From NCBI GenBank assembly GCA_030039995.1, contig JASHUL010000264.1, positions 1 to 5,392 on the forward strand: 5,392 nucleotides of DNA, written 5' to 3'. Position 1 is the stretch's first letter; every line of letters starts with the position of its first letter. Shown piece after piece: positions 5,096 to 5,392 of the stretch. Position numbers and translations under genes: made by a program. Under the pieces are notes generated by a model. That model ran no database searches. It had not been told where the DNA came from and saw nothing but the letters and a program-made list of their open reading frames with translations. This DNA is from Thermoplasmata archaeon (lineage in GTDB: Archaea; Thermoplasmatota; Thermoplasmata; Lutacidiplasmatales; UBA184).

Positions 5096-5392
5096 TCACT
5101 TGGCCGCCGCCGGCGAGGCCGTCGGCAGCCGGGCCAGTACCGCGCGCAGGACTCGGTCCCGCACCGTGCCGTCGTCCAGGATCGGCGACCAGAGCAGGAC
5201 GACACCGTCCCAGCTCGCGGCCGAAATGTCGATGACTTCGAGTCGGGGCGGGGCACGGGCGGTCTCTTCGGGGAACGCCGCGCGGACTCCGTCCAGCGCG
5301 GACTCGACGACCGGCACCGGGACCGTGAGCGGGAACGTCATGCGGACCCGGTGCGCCTTCTCGACGCCCGGCTTCGGCTGGAGGACGAGCGC
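5096..5392 (-). CDS. C-terminal part of an unidentified protein, possibly an MscS-type channel
   Basis: The reading frame is open to the right edge (99 positions including the TGA at 5098-5096), so the true start is outside the window; the methionine at 5341 is probably internal. The visible 98 residues run ALVLQPKPGVEKAHRVR, then strand MTFPLTVPVPVVESALDGVR, a region of PRLEVIDISAASWDGVVLLWSPILD, a helix (TVRDRVLRAVLARL) and a small Ala/Pro tail. The order (Arg-rich strand with paired V/P, helix, two strands, D-G, final helix) resembles the C-terminal cytosolic alpha/beta domain of small-conductance mechanosensitive channels. That is pattern resemblance only, with no membrane segment visible here to confirm it. 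It lies upstream of icd on the same strand, but icd has its own TATA box in the spacer. Confidence 0.55.
   Translation of the reverse strand, partial: ALVLQPKPGVEKAHRVRMTFPLTVPVPVVESALDGVRAAFPEETARAPPRLEVIDISAASWDGVVLLWSPILDDGTVRDRVLRAVLARLPTASPAAAK

Noticed and set aside
5038..5256. Longer N-terminus for isocitrate dehydrogenase (73 extra residues)
   Set aside because: The extension is Arg/Pro/Ser-rich, reads through the neighbouring gene in another frame and over the TATA box; family proteins begin just before the IPGDGIGPEV motif.
5096..5341. Complete 81-aa protein starting at the methionine at 5341
   Set aside because: The frame stays open upstream to the window edge with ordinary protein-like residues, and no promoter element precedes 5341.
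1..5392. CRISPR arrays, tRNA or rRNA genes, insertion sequences, attachment sites, defence or biosynthetic clusters
   Set aside because: Looked for on both strands; no regularly spaced repeats, no cloverleaf or rRNA-like segments, no transposase or integrase motifs, and the genes present are housekeeping or isolated envelope functions.

Overview
The window looks like a piece of a GC-rich archaeal chromosome, by eye roughly two thirds G+C. Four things point to Archaea. The left edge holds the N-terminus of an archaeal-type FtsZ. Next to it is an MptE-type pterin pyrophosphokinase, which makes a methanopterin/folate-type precursor. A+T-rich TATA-like boxes stand out in the short intergenic gaps. 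These boxes lie at distances implying leaderless or very short-leader transcripts. The FtsZ wording (KTNIKVVGCGGGGCNTINR) is most reminiscent of Thermoplasmatota and related euryarchaea. That placement is from memory of the families, not from a search.

Layout, left to right: ftsZ N-terminus (minus, runs off the left edge); a 70-bp divergent gap with one palindromic TATA box; mptE (plus, 250-993); a large polytopic membrane protein with GT-C glycosyltransferase-like character (minus, 957-2804), whose 3' end overlaps that of mptE by 37 bp; a 130-bp divergent promoter region; a small two-part protein with a basic histone-tail-like N-terminus (plus, 2935-3288); a two-TM membrane protein with a PH-like tail (minus, 3299-3862); a 68-bp spacer with two inverted repeats and a TATA box; a compact NADP-type isocitrate dehydrogenase (minus, 3931-5037); a 58-bp spacer with a TATA box and a perfect 16-bp palindrome; and the C-terminal part of a gene entering from the right edge, possibly an MscS-type channel (minus, 5096-5392). 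Gene density is very high and no stretch over about 130 bp lacks a gene.

The genes do not form an obvious pathway or operon. Each one with a visible start has its own TATA-like element, which suggests mostly single-gene transcription units for housekeeping functions: cell division, pterin cofactor synthesis, the TCA cycle and envelope proteins. I found no mobile element, CRISPR array, RNA gene or clear defence or secondary-metabolism system. The items most worth a second look are the shared divergent TATA box, the small SPKK-containing protein, the inverted repeats over predicted promoters, and the unassigned GT-C-like membrane protein.
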